64,000 nt of DNA from Boswellia sacra (lineage: Eukaryota; Streptophyta; Magnoliopsida; Sapindales; Burseraceae): positions 310,001 through 374,000 of the forward strand of contig SNVD02011092.1 of NCBI GenBank assembly GCA_013180625.2, written 5' to 3'. The position numbers and the translations under genes were made by a program. Positions 1-11,075 of the stretch are shown here, piece by piece (the first letter of the stretch is position 1; each line of letters begins with the position of its first letter). The notes beneath the pieces were generated by a model. It worked only from the letters and a program-made list of their open reading frames with translations, was not told where the DNA came from and did no database searches.

Positions 1-1809
1 GTTTTTAATCAAAGCCGGTACAGTATCTCTTATGGTAGCCCCGATATTGTTCCGATATTTTGTGGAGCCTTGCAACACAGCACCTAGAGTACTTATCCTC
101 ATGAATTTGAAGACTTTGCAACTGGTTCGTTCTGTCACAATCTCTTGGCATAAATTTTATTAGTGTTCTTGTGGTTATCACCTAAAAGCTAGAAGCAAAA
201 AGAAGCTTTGTAAAGATTTCTTATGAAGTTTCTTCCCCTATATATTTAATTATTTCTTTTTCTGGTTATATATAATTAAACTGATTGATTAATATCGATA
301 TACTTCTTATCTTTTCTATTTCTTTTTTCTTTTTTCATACGCTAACGTGGGACTGAAAATTGTGGTAAAAATCTCATCCATTAACTTTTTGCTAAACTGT
401 ATTTTCTATGGAGTAAACTTCTCTTCAGTGTTTTCTTTCTTTCCTAATTTTGCCTTTGCAATTTCTTGATTGATACAATGCCAGTTTGTTGTCAATATTT
501 GAGTTTGTTTGGCTACAATCATAGGTGAAGTAACTATCTATCATTATCTTGGTCCAAACTAGCTTGTGTGACCCACTATCATTGGCTCATGGGGCCCAAA
601 GATTTTATTATTAAAGTATTAGCTTTTGTTGTTATTTTTTTTTTGTTGTTCAATGCTTTATCAATTTGATAGTGTTACTGTAGATGCTTCATTTTTGGAT
701 GAGTGGTCTTTTGATCAATTTAAGAGCCTTCTTAATAGGTCCAATGAAGACCCAAAGTTAAAGGAGCTACTGCAACAGGATAATCTTGTTATATTTCTAC
801 ATCTACTTGGTTGTGATTCAAATGGACATGCACATCGGCCTTATTCATCCATCTATCTCAACAATGTGAAAGTTGTTGACCATATTGCCAAGCGAATGTA
901 TTTTCTTCTTGAAGATTATTTCAAGGACAATCGCACAGCATACATTTTCGCTGCTGATCATGGGATGCATGACAAAGGTCAAAATAATTTTTTTCTATAT
1001 TATTTTCAACTAAGAATTTTTCTTACTTTATTGCATTCAAGAGAAAACAATTATCATAGTGGTCTGGACTGCCTTTTCACCTTCATTGGAAAGTTTGTTA
1101 GTTTAATACCAATATCCTTCTGTTTCCTATCTGAAGAAATAAAAAATAAGGGTGCTGAAATTGATACTGTTTTTCTGACAGGTAGCCATGGAGATGGTCA
1201 TCCTACGAATACTGATACCCCTCTTGTTGTTTGGGGAGCAGTTGTTAACCATCCCAAGCCAATCTCTGAAAAAAAATAATTCTGATTATGGTTTTCGTTT
1301 TATTGATGAACATGCACATGACACACCAATACCTAAAGAATAGGGCCTCGATGGCATTAAAAGGGTGGACGTCAATCAAGCTGATATTGCACCACTTATG
1401 GTTTTGCTTATATTTGTCTTTTATAATTTTTGTTTTGAGCCTAATCACATGTTTGATATGCTGATTAACTTTTCTGCCAGTCAGCACTTCTTGGTTTGCC
1501 ATGCCCTGTTAACTCCGTTGGAAATTTACCACTTGAATATATTAACATGAATGAGGTGAGCTAAGTGGATTTCTTTGGCAATAGCACCTTTCCTTGGTTG
1601 TAATTAATGATTCAGGTGTTGTAATTAATTTTGGGCAGGAATTGTATTGTTCCTAAATTATAATTTCATGTTTTGGAGTGGTCTGAATAGAATATTACTG
1701 GTAGTGAATTGACAGAGATTTCATATCTATTCTAATGGTCAGGTGGAAAAAGTTGAAGTTGTGCTAGCCAACACAAAACAAATTCTCAATCTGTTTCTTA
1801 GGAAATCAC
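1..1809 (+). pseudogene. PIGN (GPI ethanolamine phosphate transferase 1) gene fragment with introns
   Basis: Five exon-like blocks match the lumenal catalytic part of PIGN, the ER enzyme that adds phosphoethanolamine to the first mannose of GPI anchors. By eye they are about 1-124 (SPDIVPIFCGALQHST), 684-977 (DEWSFDQF, then LGCDSNGHAHRP and AADHGMHDKG), 1182-1400 (GSHGDGHPTNTDTPLVVWGA, later VDVNQADIAPLM), 1481-1555 (LLGLPCPVNSVGNLPLEYI) and 1743-1809 (VLANTKQILN). GT and AG borders are present at most joins, so this is a DNA-level copy and not a processed one. The DHG and HGDGH segments are metal-ligand motifs of the alkaline-phosphatase fold. The gene is dead: TAG replaces the expected Trp after QHST (about 84-86), the frame shifts at the A-run near 1270, and a TAG replaces Trp near 1341. 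The N-terminal part would lie left of the window. The multi-pass membrane C-terminus is absent; UBX-like exons follow instead. Confidence 0.85.
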
Positions 1810-2098
1810 GTATCCTTTTTCTATTGTAGTTTAATTTGTAATAATTTAGACTATTGCTGGAACAAGTTTGTGAAGCTCAAAGGCTTACATGTTCAATTTC
1901 TCTGAAGATTATCTAGTAACTGAATTATCTCTTACATTTTTATGCTAAAGCCGTTTAAATTCTTCATATTGATCTCTGATTTTAGATTTAGAGATAATGT
2001 TATGGTGCTTGTGATTTCTTATTTTGATCAATGCATACTACTTTTGTGTTTTATTTGTTAGTTGTCGCTATCTTGATTTATTTGTTAGTTGTCGCTAG

Positions 2099-2937
2099 AG
2101 CAAGAGAAAGCCATGGCAGTTTATGTTTTTGGTATAGGGGTCGAGAATACTAACAATGGCAGCAGGGAGGTATGAGCTCTTTCTTGCTTGTCAAATCATA
2201 GTGATGTCCTTGCCTGTTGATATCCTCTATCTGATGGTAGCTTCCAGCATTGTTATATATCTGTATGACTTCTTCTAACAACATTTATTCTATTTGTTCC
2301 AGGTAGGAAATTCATCAGTCCTAGAGCGTGCTGAAGATGTGCAAGCACAAAAAAGAACCCCTGTAAGTTTCATGTCTGAATGTGATACTATTGATCCTCC
2401 TCACCAAACTAAAAATGATTTTCCTTATAACGAGGTATTGTAATTTCTTAACAGGAAAGTTAGTTTGCTGTCCTATGAATGGATAACTGGATTACTACTA
2501 TTATTAATTAATTTGATTCCATCCTTCTCTGAACTTTCAAGTGGGGTGGCATTTCTTCCAAAGAGCTTGATGAGGCAGTTAGGCTTGAAGAAGCTCTTTT
2601 TGGTGAAATTCCATAAGGTAGTTCACATCGCCTTACCTGTTCTACAAAGTAGTACAGACAGAAATGTGGGTTCAAATTCCCTCCCAGTTTCCTATCAGTC
2701 ATCATCTTCTGCATGGCGCAGATGTTATTATGACAACAACTGGTAGAAACTTCTCAGTATCAATTACATGTTTGATTTTGTGCTGTCTATGACTTTATTC
2801 TCTTATTTTGCTTGTAGGATGATGAGTATTTGGCATCTTTGATAGCTGACAGAGAAAAAGAAGCTAAATATTTGAAGGAATCTGAGACTCTTCGTTCAAA
2901 GGAAGATGAATCTCAGAAAAAATTGCTTGAGGAAGAG
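2099..2937 (+). pseudogene. UBX-domain (PUX8/PUX10-like) protein gene fragment with introns
   Basis: Four exon-like blocks with GT/AG borders: about 2099-2169, 2303-2362 (NSSVLERAEDVQAQKRTP), 2542-2617 (WGGISSKELDEAVRLEEALF) and 2818-2937 (DDEYLASLIADREKEAKYLK, then an acidic/basic coiled coil ending LLEEE). The last two resemble the segment just before the UBX domain in plant UAS/UBX proteins that act as CDC48 adaptors. The UBX fold itself is not found. The third block ends in an in-frame TAA directly before its donor site, so the copy is broken. It lies only about 300 bp after the last PIGN block, in the same orientation, and upstream of a CACTA-type terminus. Two unrelated gene pieces side by side suggest capture by a transposon. 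The family name rests on remembered resemblance and is moderate in certainty. Confidence 0.5.
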
Positions 2938-3479
2938 GTAGCATATCTGTTAGAGTTATGTTTACCTCAGTTTTTCATCATTTTGTGCTTGGAAAACTAT
3001 TTTCATTGTTATTTGAAGCCATTTATAGCTTCTTCCCCTATGCACAGAATTATAGAAGTAAGAATCATGTCCGGATAAGCTTTTACAACGCAATACAGAG
3101 ATTCATGATAATCCTTCCTAGATTAGATATAGAAATATGATCAAGAATAAGGAGTGAATTTGGTTTAACTTCTTTGAGATTGATAATTGCATTGGTTTTG
3201 TTATAAAATTTATGTGAACTATTTGGTGTAATTTTTTATCTTTTGCTGATCTTTTGTGGACTTCACACATACCAGTACTTTTTTATGTTTGCAGTTCTGA
3301 GAAAAATTAGTTATTCTGTCATGAGAAATAATAATGCTCTCATGTGTAGTATGCTTACTTGTTTGTTATATGGATTTTTGATATATGATAAAGTGTGATT
3401 GATTTGAGGATTGATACTTGTTTTATGAGAAATTTGTTTAATGTAACAAATGATACAGATTATGAATTTCTGAAATTTA

Positions 3480-3877
3480 AAATACCTATTATATATACTT
3501 GACAGTTAGTAATCGGCCAAGTATTTAATATATATATATATATATATATATATTAAATACTTGGCCGTAAAAAACTGTCATATATATTTTTTTATTTTTA
3601 TAACTAATTATACTTGGCGGTCAAAAACCGTCAAGTTTATATTTTTTTTTTATAGTTAGGTGCATACTTGGCGGCCGAAAACTGCCAAGTATTTTTTTTT
3701 AATTTTTAAATCTACTATATTTGGCGGTCAAAAAACGTCAAGTATAGTCAGATGAATATTTGGCACTTTGACCGACCACCAAATATAGTCAAACTGACTA
3801 TATTTGACGGTGCTATTGGTGGCGCTTTTAAGACCGCCAAATATGATCATATTTGGCGGTTCATTTTTCTTGTAGTG
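3480..3877 (-). mobile_element. CACTA-type transposon terminus with TTGGCGG subterminal repeats
   Basis: Read on the minus strand, the sequence starting at 3877 is CACTACAAGAAAAATGAACC, the usual terminal form of plant En/Spm (CACTA) elements. Inward there are many copies, in both orientations, of a short unit like ACTTGGCGGTC or ATATTTGGCGGT (3600-3860), as expected of subterminal transposase-binding repeats. Between 3514 and 3567 lies a perfect 54-bp palindrome made of CGGCCAAGTATTTAAT, an AT run, and its mirror. No second CACTACAAG terminus was seen between 1 and 3480, so the other end probably lies left of the window. The gene fragments at 1-2937 would then be internal cargo. Confidence 0.7.
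3514..3567. repeat. Perfect 54-bp palindrome with AT-dinucleotide core
   Basis: CGGCCAAGTATTTAATATAT at the left is mirrored exactly at the right, with a (TA)n run in the middle. It would form a cruciform or hairpin. It belongs to the TTGGCGG/TTGGCCG repeat field of the CACTA terminus. Confidence 0.85.
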
Positions 3878-4306
3878 ATGATTCGAATACTAGGGGAATA
3901 GATGGAGCATGAAAAAAGAGTTATCTGGTGCTGGAATGGTTTGATAGGACAGTTAGCAAGTTCAAGCATTGCTTGGGCTTGATCCAAATCAATTTCACAT
4001 GATGTCTTGAGGGGCTTGTGGAGAGCAATAGCTAGAACAGAGAAGGAAAGTTCAAAATCAAATTTGAAGCAATTGCACGCTCGCGTAAAGTGAGTTACAC
4101 TCTTGTGCAATTCTGACACAAACTCAATGCTCTTGCATAGCCAATGTTACGCGCCTGTGTAACATTCATGCGTTACAACACGCTTTAGACAGATAGTTTA
4201 CGCTCTTGCGCAATAGCACTTGCGTGCCTACGCAATGATGTGAACAAGGAATCCTTCTTTAACATGGAATCAACCATGGTTGAAGAAGCATTTGAGGGGT
4301 GGAGAT
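3878..4306. other. Unassigned stretch before the copia-like LTR
   Basis: No convincing coding frame. Around 4070-4250 several short words such as ACGCTCGCGTAA, ACGCTCTTGCGCAA and GCGTGCCTACGCAATG recur imperfectly. A purine tract (TTGAGGGGTGGAGA, 4292-4305) directly before the LTR looks like a polypurine tract, so this may be the 3' interior of a truncated LTR element. Confidence 0.4.
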
Positions 4307-5085
4307 TGTTATGTGTGTTTTTGTCTTATTAGAATGGTAGACAATATAAGATTTGTTTCTATATTAGAATTAGAACAAATTAGAATTTGTATCAAACTAG
4401 GAAGTTGAGTTTGATTATAATTTGTTTTAATAGGATAATCTTGAGATAGTTTGATAAGAAAACTAAAATAGGAAGAATTTTTATTATATTTCTAGTCTAA
4501 AAATCATTGTTAGACTAGGAAAGAAACTCAAAGGCCTATATAAGAGCCTTGTTCATATGGGTGAAAAAAGAAGAGGAGAAAAGAAGAAGAAGAATAGAGA
4601 GGGTAAACGTTTTAGAGGTTTCGGGAGACTTCAAGGATTGACAACGTACATTTCAAACGCCTTGGAATAAAGAAGGTTGGCAACATGTGGGAGTGATTTT
4701 GGAGGTCCACAATTTGAAATCTCTTGGAAAAAATTATCAAATATGTGGTATCCTTGGGTTGCTGTTAGAGAGATAATCGTATTAGAGATCTGATGTCCGG
4801 TGAGTTCTTCTTGGTTAGTCTTTCCTTGGAAGTGAATATTATATATTGGTGATTATCTTGAAAAATATACAAAGGAAGGCTGTAAGGTTAAATCCTTAAA
4901 ATTGCTACTTGTATTCTTACAATTCTTTTATTATTGATTGGACTAAAAACTGCTATGCTATTAAGGTCTTTAAAGTGCATATAGACTTAATTGATCAAAC
5001 CACTATAAATTTGGTATCACTATCTTGTCTATTTTCTTGTTAATTTGATTTTCTTGCTTGTTGTTTCATCATAATTTTCTTAACA
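4307..5085 (+). mobile_element. Copia-like 3' or solo LTR
   Basis: A 779-bp block starts TGTTATGTGTG and ends TTCTTAACA, giving a 5-bp inverted terminal repeat TGTTA/TAACA. A purine tract lies directly upstream and a TATA-like box (CCTATATAAGAGCC) near 4534. The downstream part resembles a transcribed R/U5 leader. No primer-binding site follows, so it is not a 5' LTR. The 5 bases on each side (GAGAT, TTTCG) do not match, which fits a 3' LTR of a truncated element better than a clean solo LTR. Confidence 0.6.
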
Positions 5086-5476
5086 TTTCGGATAAAACAC
5101 TTCCATGGATAACCCGAAATTCACAAAACTTCACTTGTTCCTTCATCACTCCTTTCGTTGCCGCTATCACTCATGGAGATCCCTCCAACTGATGAGAAAA
5201 ATTTAATTACTTTTAATTAGTGTAAAATGGTTGATTTCATCAATACAGAATCAATGTATATACGCAGCTGCAGGGCTAGGAGCAGGGCCACTTGCAGCGT
5301 GATTCCAGCTTTTGCAAAATTGATAAAAATTTGAGTTTCAGGGGAATTGGGATCCATGTGTAGAAGGGCTGCATCCATATGGAGCATGGTAATCAAACAC
5401 TAGCCAACCCAGGAATATTATATTAATATCATGAGTTTGAAGAGAAAAAATTTGTAATCGTTGGTAGCGTTTGCGC
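5086..5476. other. No recognised feature
   Basis: I see no coding frame, repeat or element end that I can support here. Confidence 0.5.
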
Positions 5477-5755
5477 TTACAAAGCAGGACATTGAGAAAC
5501 GTTGGCAGGTACATGACAGACAGATGGCAGGCCTGAAGCTAGTGTAGCATTGATGTTGATACCAAGGTGTGGATCATTTCTATCTCTGATAATCACACGC
5601 AAACACTTGTCGTTCTTCAAGACTTGTTTGAGACCTGTACAACAGTCTGGTGTTGGAGCTTTGGCTGTACCCCCAACATATGACTAACATGCAGCAGGCC
5701 CGGCTGCTGATTTGTGCACTCTTCTAGGTCTTTTGCATTTTCTGCGATTGACCAG
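5477..5755 (-). pseudogene. GPI-anchored non-specific lipid-transfer protein (LTPG/YLS3-like) pseudogene
   Basis: Minus-strand translation gives, in pieces, AENAKDLEECTNQQ, then [18 protein letters not shown], then [34 protein letters not shown] and [16 protein letters not shown], with a stop at 5479-5477. This is the eight-cysteine nsLTP fold of the LTPG type (extracellular lipid carriers tethered by GPI): C, C, CC, CxC, C, C are nearly all in order. It is broken by a TAG within the second cysteine block, a frameshift just before it, and loss of the second Cys of the CxC pair (CLR instead of CLC). No signal peptide or ATG survives upstream, and the Ser-rich GPI tail is absent. Confidence 0.8.
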
Positions 5756-5779
5756 CTTATTAGCATTCACAGTACTAAA

Positions 5780-8400
5780 ACCAAGTAATACAACTATAAG
5801 CCCATTGTTGCTAATTGCTAAAAAAAGGAGAAAGGTTTAAGCTCATTTTAAAGGAGCTAACTGGTCTTGCCCTTGCATACTTTTCATTGCCACCTCATAG
5901 TACGTGCTTTCTTGAATTACATTGAATTCAAACTGAAAATGAGATTAAAAGAATTGAGATTGAGGAGAGGAGTTGAGGCTGAGCATTATTGTATACGTGA
6001 CATGTGGAAAGCCGTAGTTTTTCACCTCAAACATCTTACTGCATATGGGTACTTGATGGATCTCGCACCTCACAATAAATTTAAATTGTAGATATAGAAA
6101 CAGAAAGTGGAGCAGAAAGTGCGTCATTTCTCCAACCCACTAACTAAGCAAAGAACAATAGAAACTCAATTTTAGTTTTAAAGCAGTGACATCTTTCACC
6201 GTTTTAGTGATCTCATTATATCATAACAAGACTCGAGTCCAGAGCAAGCCGAATCTGCTGAAATTTGGCATTTTTAACTTCAACACTGACAACCAAATTA
6301 TGGGTCAGTATAGTTCTCAGTGGTCTAGTCTCGGCATGCTGAAAGTGATGATGCAATAGATTTTTGCTAGCTGGTCTTTCGGCCCAACCTTTTTCTTGAC
6401 TCGCCAATCCAGTCCAACAAGTTGCCTTTAAGAGAGATGGATCCTTTCACACTATTAAAACAAGGAGTCCATTCCACAAATTTGTGTGACTGAAAAACAA
6501 TACGGTCAAGCAAATAATATTAATTCAAGCACAATTCTAAATTTACAAATTATTAATTACAAACTTATCACCGAAATTCATAAGGCCATAAAATAATTTG
6601 AGGAATAAATTTCAAATATTATTAATATTAACTAAGATTGATGTTGCAATAATCATGCAATAACACAACATAGGTTTGTACAGATGGGTTTACAATGTAG
6701 TGCTACTCTTTATTCATAAAATGTTAATATTTTATCGCGAAAATCCTAGGCTTAAAAACTTTATGTGCCAACTCTTTATATACAGTTTAGCACTTCTCAC
6801 TGACCTTGTACTTACTTTTGTTCAATTTAGGGGAAAAAAGAAAAACATTTAGACCCAATAACTTGAGCAACTTTGTTAACCAAATCCATTAATTTTTAAT
6901 CATTTTGGATCGTTTAAAGAAGATTAATTTAGAGATGATAGGAGGAGATTTTAGTTTGTGATTGTTGTATTTTTATTAAAAATCAATTGGAGATTTCGTA
7001 TGAAATTTCTATGTTCCTTCTTCGTATGTTAAGTGTCAAGGATTGAGGAAATTAACAAAAATCTTTATGATGAGTACTTTTTATGATACTAGGGAAGTAA
7101 TAGATTATTTGTTTAATCTAATTAAAAGGATGATCAATAATGTTGACTCATTAAAGAAGGGAAGACATGCGCATTGTATCATGATTTGAGAACACGGTAA
7201 ACTTCCTCTATGGTTCTTCCATTAGTTTATCAAACAAGAAAGTATTAATGGAAAACAAAATTCATAAATCAGATTTGTAACGTCTTATGCATATTTATTA
7301 TATGATTAATCTATCTTTTGCAAGTTTCAAAATTTATGAATGAATTTTATTTGGATTTTTGATTTGGTGTCTTAGATCAACTCCATTAATTCTTAGAATA
7401 TATTGATAAAAGAATCATAATTCTTTTGTTTGATGCTGCAATTTATTGGAGTTCATTTCAGTTGAGATGTAGGAAAAGCAGCAAATGATATATTTTGCTT
7501 GTAGGAAGAAAATTTATGCCTTTAAATATCTACTATGATTAGTAAGTTACGTACATAGCTTTAGTCTAGAAAGAGCCTTTAAATTTTGCTCGCAGTGGAT
7601 ATCTAGCCCATGAGAACTATAGTTACTATTTTAGAGTTTATGCTTCGTTTGACCTAGTAGGTGTTTGCCGTCAGTTTTCTTGCCAAAACGAGCATTATGA
7701 ACTCCCTCTATGTCATTCTCTTGTAAATTGTTTTGTCTACAAGTTCTGGCAGAGGTCGAATCATTGTCCTCAAACTGGACCATGAAATGCTACTATTGAA
7801 AGGCGTTCCTTTTCTGGATTCACAGCAGCTCTGTGCTGTATGCTCTTATATTCTCCATTGATCACAATCTAGTTCAAAAAAGAAAGTTATTTTTCTATTA
7901 ACAGTGTAATGAAAACCTATTTTCTTTTACAAAAGTCGTAATTGAAGTTATTGTATGATGTGGAGTACAACTAATTATTTACCACAATTATGTCGCCAAT
8001 GTTGCTAATTAATGCACATGGGATAGGTTTCACGGCTACCCTCTTTCCATCTTTCTTGATAGTTTAATGAGTAATAGTAGCATTAATGGTTTGTTTCTCC
8101 ATATGAAAGAGTTTTCATTAAACTTTTGTTGATCCTACTTTGAAAAAAGAAAAAAGAGAAAGAAACAAAGAAACAAAGAAACATTTTCAGATAGCTATTA
8201 TCGATTGCAGATAGTCCATGATGAAAATTGAGATGGGCATAAACTTAAAGGTGAGTTTAGAGACAGGTGTTGATGGTTAAAAATATTTTAGCTAATTAGG
8301 TTTTATTAGATTTAATAATAAATTTATCTCAAGATAATTTTGAAATATTTATAAAATAATTTTAAAAAAATATAGTGTGTTTGCAACATTCCCAAATTAG
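5780..8400. other. AT-rich intergenic DNA, no gene recognised
   Basis: Only short chance frames were seen. A run of imperfect AGAAACAAAG repeats lies near 8150-8180. Nothing else is supportable. Confidence 0.5.
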
Positions 8401-8542
8401 CAATTGACCATGACCTTAATTTATCTTGAGTGCACAGACATAGTTAGTTATGTGTATTCAAGTGTTGTGATGAAAAAAATTAATAGCAAGAGGGGCAAAT
8501 TGTACGATGCAGGAGCTAAGGCCCTAGCTTGAAAAATGATTA

Positions 8543-8577
8543 CGTGTGTGTGTGTGTGTATATATACATATAAGGGT
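8543..8577. repeat. TG/TA microsatellite
   Basis: (GT)n runs into (TA)n just before the presumed LTR transcription start. Confidence 0.85.
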
Positions 8578-9195
8578 CGGGGATTAGGCTTCTCTAGAGA
8601 TTTCATTTCCCTTCTTCAAGCCAAAGCCCCCAACCCACTTTGCTGCCCTAAGCCTTGGAGGAGAAAGAAGAAGTAGAAGGAAGAGGTAAAGATTCATTTC
8701 CTTTCCTTAATTTCACATGAATTTTGGGTTATTTTTTTAAATAACCTCTTTTGGGGTCTCTTTTTCAAATCTGACCCCCTTTTGATAGTTGATTAATTTT
8801 GACCCCTTTTGGACATGAAAAGTCCAATTTATCCTTAAGAGTTAAGATGAAAAGATGAATAGAACACTCACTCTCCCAAAACAGCTCCAATACGAACTCT
8901 CCTACACGAACACCCCAAAACGGCTCTCCCAACTCTCCAACACGCACACCCCAAAACAGAAAACTGAAAATTTTCTGATGAAAGCAATGTGAAGCTAGTG
9001 AGTGAAGATTGAAATCTAAGAAGTTGATTGTTAATCCAAAAAGCTAGTGAGTGAAGGTATTCATAGTTGATTTTGTCTTGAGATTTGTCTTGAGATTTGT
9101 TTTCTCCATTTTTTATGTTTGATATCTATTGAAGTGGTCCATGTTGAAGGAAATTAAGGCTTGAAATTGTGGGCTTGTTATGTAAGAACGTTTTC

Positions 9196-9345
9196 CACGA
9201 CCCTTTTCTCCAAAGGGTCGTGCAGCACGACCCTTTTCGCCAAAGGGTCGTGCAGCACGACCATTTATCCAAAGAGTCATGCAAAACGACCCTTTTCTCT
9301 AAACGGTCGTGCAAAACGACCATTTTCTCCAATTAGTCATGGTAT
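9196..9345. repeat. About five ~30-bp units with CACGACCC/GGGTCGTG hairpins
   Basis: The first unit, CACGACCCTTT-TCTCC-AAAGGGTCGTG, is a perfect 11-bp stem with a 5-nt loop. The following units decay progressively (GGTCGTG to AGTCATG). The same core recurs in the second array at 10264-11075. Confidence 0.85.
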
Positions 9346-9462
9346 ATAATGCTTTTGTCGAAATAGTCATGATACATAATACTTGTCTAACGATCGTGCA
9401 ATAGAGTGAAATCTGTTTGAATTAATTATAATGTTTTGTATTGGTATTGCAGGCTTTAGTAA

Positions 9463-9953
9463 ATGGATAATGTTCGTTTTCCTATCGTGTATGATGGTGA
9501 ATGGGTGTTGAGTGGCAGATAATTTTTTTTCAATGGTTGTAGAAGCAAAGGTGTGACTTTGCATATGTCAACAACCTATGAAGAGTTACCATGTAAAAAT
9601 GTTATTGCAGTGTGTAAATGCGTAACTTATCAGTCTATAATTTTACTCATCACTTTTATAGGTCCGAAGTCTTATTGACTGCATATGCGGAAGCTATCTA
9701 CCCTGTTGGTTCGTCTGAGAAGTGGGATATCCCAGATGAAGTCGAGGCACATATAATATTACCCCCCGCGAAATGTCGCGGTCGGGGTAGGCAAAAGAAG
9801 AATCGAATTCCATCGTTGGGTGAAGAAAGGACATCACATAAATGTGGGCGGTGTGGTGACAGAAGTCATAATCGAAAGACATGCAAGTCGATGAATCCGC
9901 TGTCAACCCAAAGAAATCTGGAGGCTCCATTAAATGATACCGGTGGGGAGTAA
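9463..9953 (+). pseudogene. MULE transposase (mudrA-like) with catalytic core deleted
   Basis: The ATG at 9463 opens MDNVRFPIVYDGEWVLSG, the start typical of plant mudrA-like proteins, then hits TAA at 9520-9522. The frame moves on to FNGCRSKGVTLHMSTTYEEL, then jumps directly to the protein's C-terminal part (SEVLLTAYAEAIYPVGSSEK, a basic stretch GRGRQKKNR) and a CCHC zinc knuckle CGRCGDRSHNRKTC, ending at 9953. Full-length family members have several hundred residues between these parts, including the DDE catalytic domain and SWIM zinc finger. These are gone, so the product cannot transpose anything. Confidence 0.75.
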
Positions 9954-10263
9954 CCACATGTACCTACTGCTTTGTAAAAGCTTTACTTTAAGCTTTGAAT
10001 GATATGTGTGTTGCAATCGTTTATAGATGTGTGTGTTGTAATTGTTTTGTTGGACATGTTAGTGGTTGATGTTGTTGCCTAATGATTTCAATAAATAACA
10101 TTATTATTACGTTGTTCTTGTACACCGATTAGCTATGGCATTGTACTGCAATTTCATTTCTCTTACATTGTAATTTTATATAATATGAATAGAAATGGAC
10201 AAGAGTGACATCTAAAACAGGACAAAGCATTGTGTAATAGAGCATTGTGTATATTAAGTAATC

Positions 10264-11075
10264 TGCATATGAGCACGACCCGATTGTGCTGACTGCACGA
10301 CCCGGTCGTGCAGAAAACCAGATTGCATAATGCAATCTGCATTTCAGCTGAAACTTGTCCTGAAATGATAAAGCAGCCAATATAAATATCAATGCAAGAG
10401 AGAGCCATAATTCTCTAGTGTAAAAAATTTATAATGGCTTTGTACAAGAGACCATCATGTAGTAGAAATTCTGGATACTTGACCGGTTCGATTCAACCAT
10501 AGCATATATACACACTTCACAAGACAAACATGGTAATACCATTGTGGAGAAATCAAAAAGGAATATACAGTTTTTGTAATCTTGTTGATAAATGCATTTA
10601 CCAGAAGAGTGTGCTCAAAATGAGCACTGCATTTACCATCTACAGTAACAGCAGTCCAACCATCAGGCCACATACGGTCACGCCTTTAAGCATTAAGCAT
10701 AATCAAAGAAACCAAATTGCATAAAGCAGATTCTGCCTTTCTGCACAACCGGTCGTGCTGACTGCACGACCCGGTCGTGTAGAAAACCAGATTGCATTAA
10801 GCAATCTGCCTTTCAGCACGACCAGTCGTGCTGACTGCACGACCCGGTCGTGTAGAAAACCAGATTGCATTAAGCAATCTGCCTTTCAGCACGACCGGTC
10901 GTGTTGACTGTACGACCCGGTCGTGCAGAAAACCAGAATGCATAATGCAATCTGCCTGACTGCATGACCTGATCGTGCTGAAAACCAGATTGCATAATGC
11001 AATCTACCTTTTTGCACGACCCGGTCGTGCTGACTACACGACCTGGTCGTGCAGAAAACCAGATTGCTTTACGAC
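10264..11075. repeat. 73-bp tandem repeat with GCACGACC/GGTCGTGC palindromes
   Basis: Starts of successive units at 10733, 10806, 10879 and 10952 give a 73-bp period; a fifth begins at 11004 after a shortened (52-bp) unit. Each unit holds two palindromes such as GCACGACCGGTCGTGC and ends with the near-palindrome AGATTGCATTAAGCAATCTG. A separate single unit lies at about 10264-10350, split from the array by the captured methionine aminopeptidase segment. Confidence 0.85.
10602..10705 (-). pseudogene. Captured exon of methionine aminopeptidase 1
   Basis: The minus strand encodes [20 protein letters not shown] then HFEHTLL, followed at once by a splice-donor-like GTAAAT. This is the conserved end of cytosolic type I methionine aminopeptidase; the Glu of FEH is a metal ligand in the family. 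Just upstream MLNA matches the expected MINA block but is followed by TAA, so the copy is broken. Sequence after the donor, to about 10390, is probably captured intron. The piece sits inside the MULE and between repeat units, which is the normal picture of Pack-MULE gene capture. Confidence 0.8.

Noticed and set aside
9126..9349. Open frames with repeated peptides (CSTTLFAKGS and similar)
   Set aside because: Translation of the 30-bp hairpin array, open in several frames by chance.
9196..11075. CRISPR-like arrays
   Set aside because: Plant nuclear context, units are contiguous tandem repeats without unique spacers, inside a DNA transposon.
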